Of a stretch of DNA of 15,237 nucleotides, positions 13,413-15,237 are shown in pieces. The stretch is from an uncultured Prevotellaceae bacterium. GTDB lineage: Bacteria > Bacteroidota > Bacteroidia > Bacteroidales > Bacteroidaceae. Location of the stretch: positions 1-15,237 of the forward strand of contig CAMKMK010000029.1 of assembly GCA_946413885.1 (NCBI GenBank), written 5' to 3'. Under the pieces are notes generated by a model. That model saw only the letters and a list, made by a program, of their open reading frames with translations, made no database searches and was not told the DNA's origin. A program made the translations under genes and the position numbers. How positions within the stretch are numbered: position 1 is the first letter of the stretch; every line of letters begins with the position of its first letter.

Positions 13413-14740
13413 ACTATTTCTCCCATTAATGCATACCTGTCAGCGCTGAAGTCACCCAGACGAACAGGCACTATCACGTTGTCTGGCTGATCGGCTGAGA
13501 CGTGCAACTCTACCTTAATATAATTATCAGTAAACCCATACATGATGCCCCTCCTACGGCTACGCTCAAGGAGAACAGGGCGCGTGGTTCCTGCAAATCG
13601 ACGATAAAAATCATGCAACTTCGTATCGCTTATCTGCAAAATCTGCTGACTTCGCTGATGCTTCTCCTCAGGTCGAACCTGATGAGGTATCTTCAGGGCT
13701 TGCGTTCCTGGTCGCTCGCTATAGGAAAAGACGTGATATTGTGAGATATCCAACTGCTCCATGAAGTTTCGAGCCTTAGAGAACAACTCTTCCGTCTCGC
13801 CTCGTGTACCCACTATCACATCCACTCCGATAAATGCATCAGGTATCAACTCGTGGATACGGTCCACCTTGCTGGCAAAAAGCGCTGTGTCATAGCGGCG
13901 ATGCATCAGGCGAAGCACCTCGTCGGAACCACTCTGGAGAGGCACGTGGAAATGAGGCATGAAAGCACGACTCTGGGCACAGAACTGAATCACCTCGTCC
14001 GTCAGAAGGTTAGGCTCGATGCTGCTGATGCGATAGCGGTCAATCCCTTCCACCTCATCCAACGCCTGAATCAAATCCAGGAAACTCTCCCCCGTCGTAC
14101 GACCAAAATCTCCAATATTTACGCCCGTGATGACAATCTCGTGACCACCCTGACGAACCACATCCTGAGCCTGCTCCACCATTGAGGCGATGCTGCCGTT
14201 CCTGCTCCTTCCTCGTGCCATAGGGATGGTACAATAGGTACAATAATAGTCACACCCATCCTGAACCTTCAGGAAATAGCGGGTTCGATCACCACACGCG
14301 CAACTGGGCATGAAAGTACGGATGTCCGCAGTCTTCACCGTATGGAACTCATGAGCAACCAAAGCACGCTCCTCAGGCATCATTTCCAATCTTTCAGCAA
14401 TGTACCGCAGGATGTCGCCCTTCTGCTCAGAACCCAGCACCAAATCCACACCCTCCAAGTCCGCTACCTGCTGAGGTTTGAGTTGGGCATAGCACCCTGT
14501 GACAACCACCAAGGCTCCAGGATGCTGGCGCACAATGCGGCTGATGGCCTGACGACATTTATGGTCAGCCACCTCTGTCACACTACAAGTATTCACGATG
14601 CAGATATCAGCCAGCTCACCCTTGCGGGCAGTCTCAACACCTGCCTGTCGCAGCTGTTGGCTCACGCTGCTGGTCTCTGCAAAATTCAGTTTACACCCCA
14701 GCGTAAAGTAAGCGGCTTTCAATCCTTTGAACTGATACAT
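13409..14740 (-). CDS. mtaB: tRNA threonylcarbamoyladenosine methylthiotransferase MtaB
   Basis: MtaB is a radical-SAM enzyme that adds a methylthio group to t6A37, giving ms2t6A in tRNAs reading ANN codons. The 443 residues show the UPF0004 domain with its three cluster-binding cysteines (GCKLN C16, NTCSV C52, TGCYAQ C83), the radical SAM motif CDYYCTYC (C163, C167, C170) followed by TIPMARGRSRNGS, and a C-terminal TRAM-like region (RPVLLERSRRRGIMYGFTDNYIKVEL). GCKLN rather than GCQMN and the RGRSRN sequence favour MtaB over MiaB or RimO. The start is ATG 14740; the frame extends to a TTG at 14767, but those codons overlap the promoter. Transcription is predicted to begin almost at the ATG. 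First gene of a three-gene minus-strand operon. Confidence 0.93.
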   Translation of the reverse strand: MYQFKGLKAAYFTLGCKLNFAETSSVSQQLRQAGVETARKGELADICIVNTCSVTEVADHKCRQAISRIVRQHPGALVVVTGCYAQLKPQQVADLEGVDLVLGSEQKGDILRYIAERLEMMPEERALVAHEFHTVKTADIRTFMPSCACGDRTRYFLKVQDGCDYYCTYCTIPMARGRSRNGSIASMVEQAQDVVRQGGHEIVITGVNIGDFGRTTGESFLDLIQALDEVEGIDRYRISSIEPNLLTDEVIQFCAQSRAFMPHFHVPLQSGSDEVLRLMHRRYDTALFASKVDRIHELIPDAFIGVDVIVGTRGETEELFSKARNFMEQLDISQYHVFSYSERPGTQALKIPHQVRPEEKHQRSQQILQISDTKLHDFYRRFAGTTRPVLLERSRRRGIMYGFTDNYIKVELHVSADQPDNVIVPVRLGDFSADRYALMGEIV

Positions 14741-14744
14741 AATG

Positions 14745-14776
14745 CAAAGATAATGCAAAATCAGCAATTATGCAAA
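14745..14776 (-). promoter_or_regulatory. Promoter of the mtaB operon
   Basis: On the minus strand TTTG (14773-14776) and TATCTTTG (14745-14752) are separated by exactly 20 bp. Only 4 bases lie between the -7 element and the mtaB ATG, so the mRNA would be leaderless or nearly so. Confidence 0.75.
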
Positions 14777-14891
14777 TAAATGGAGTTTTTGCGGAAAATG
14801 TAAATGGTTGATTTACAAAACTTTAATAAAATGACTTAAAAAAAGTTGAAAAATTATTCTCAAAAAAAGAACATCGTATTGAAAAAGTGCG

Positions 14892-14899
14892 TACATTTG
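14892..14899 (+). promoter_or_regulatory. Bacteroidetes -7 element for the small lipoprotein gene
   Basis: TACATTTG matches TAnnTTTG and predicts a transcript starting near 14906 with a leader of about 45 AT-rich bases before the ATG. No TTTG -33 box is found at 20 bp. The upstream 100 bases are AT-rich and hold only a small hairpin (tgtaaat/atttaca at 14799-14817). Confidence 0.6.
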
Positions 14900-14950
14900 C
14901 ACCGTTTTAATAAGCAATTGATTGTTTTACAGATTAAAAAGCAAAAGAAA

Positions 14951-15127
14951 ATGAAAAAGTTAGCATTTTTGTTCGCAGCTGTAGTAGCTGTTTCATTCGC
15001 TTCTTGTGGTAACAAGGCTGAGCAGAACACCTGCGATGAGGTATGCGACACTGTAGCAGTAGAAGAGGTTGAAGAAATCGTTGACACTGTTGCTGTTGAT
15101 ACCGTTGCTGCTCCCGAGGCTGAATAA
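14951..15127 (+). CDS. Small acidic lipoprotein, 58 residues
   Basis: The protein starts MKKLAFLFAAVVAVSFASCG, a lipoprotein signal with the lipobox FASC; C19 would be lipidated, leaving a mature protein of 40 residues. That mature part is strongly acidic and nearly free of basic residues (one K, at 22), with repeated DTVA(V) units at 33-37, 45-49 and 50-53 around an EEVEE stretch. Two further cysteines (C28, C32) lie close together and could form a disulfide or be modified. It has its own promoter at 14892 and a terminator at 15153-15186, so it is a single-gene transcript. Similar short SCGNK-type lipoproteins with D/T/V/A-rich tails occur in Bacteroidetes, but I know of no assigned function. 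The ATG at 14951 is chosen over an upstream frame start at 14846 because the signal peptide begins here. Confidence 0.8.
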   Translation: MKKLAFLFAAVVAVSFASCGNKAEQNTCDEVCDTVAVEEVEEIVDTVAVDTVAAPEAE

Positions 15128-15152
15128 TTAGCGGACAAAAACAGTCTTATGT

Positions 15153-15186
15153 ATGGGTTGTATCTATGGATGCAGCCCATTTTTTT
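15153..15186 (+). terminator. Intrinsic terminator after the small lipoprotein gene
   Basis: An 8-bp stem (atgggttg at 15153-15160, cagcccat at 15173-15180, one G-U pair) with a 12-base loop is followed by a run of seven Ts (15180-15186), 26 bases past the stop codon. Confidence 0.85.
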
Positions 15187-15237
15187 GGTTCATCCGACAA
15201 ATGCGTAGTTATTATCATGTAAAGACAAGATTTTGAG

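Noticed and set aside
13502..13744. Plus-strand open frame of 80 codons opposite mtaB
   Set aside because: It is antisense to the conserved C-terminal part of mtaB, with no domain or start signals.

Overview
The window reads as chromosomal DNA of a Bacteroidales bacterium, probably Prevotellaceae or Bacteroidaceae. The evidence is the recurring Bacteroidetes-type promoter (TTTG, about 20 bp, TAnnTTTG), the general lack of strong Shine-Dalgarno sites, a GSCFA-domain gene, the dxs-trkA pair, and two periplasmic-type TIM-barrel proteins with RRDF(L/M)K export signals. It is almost fully coding, with 12 intact protein genes, one small lipoprotein gene and one gene remnant. I see no tRNA, rRNA, CRISPR array, transposase or integrase.

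Layout. Positions 1-57 hold the end of a 22-bp-period repeat array cut by the window edge. At 62-1009 (minus) is a GSCFA-domain protein, divergent from dxs (1097-3016, plus, GTG start), which is followed one base later by trkA (3018-4415). The usual partner trkH is not next. Instead trkA runs 58 bp tail-to-tail into a minus-strand pair: an AAA/ABC-type ATPase (5395-6213) and a DUF4435 TOPRIM-like protein (4358-5365). This pair resembles the two-gene PARIS (AriA/AriB) defence layout but has a much smaller ATPase. An SF1 Upf1/IGHMBP2-like helicase (6323-8194) diverges from it, followed by a secreted TIM-barrel isomerase-like protein (8239-9153) and an intrinsic terminator. A second 22-bp-period array (9229-9304) lies between this terminator and a convergent minus-strand pair, manA then a short RsmI-like methyltransferase. 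At 11084-11247 is a remnant of an SGNH/GDSL hydrolase. The minus operon mtaB, GT2 glycosyltransferase, Tat-type TIM-barrel protein (14740 down to 11386) follows, and a small acidic lipoprotein gene (14951-15127) with its own promoter and terminator closes the window. The last 50 bases hold nothing I can identify.

How the genes fit together. Most are housekeeping: isoprenoid precursor synthesis (dxs), potassium uptake control (trkA), mannose/fructose phosphate interconversion (manA), and rRNA/tRNA modification (RsmI-like, mtaB). The less ordinary parts are the ATPase-DUF4435 pair beside a helicase, and the two arrays of the dyad CAAC-GT-GTTG, phased at exactly 22 bp, each placed just past the 3' end of a minus-strand gene. 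No feature type I know explains the arrays. Several start codons were moved inward from longer TTG- or GTG-started reading frames, because strong promoter elements overlap the extra codons or an ATG with a better family match lies inside.
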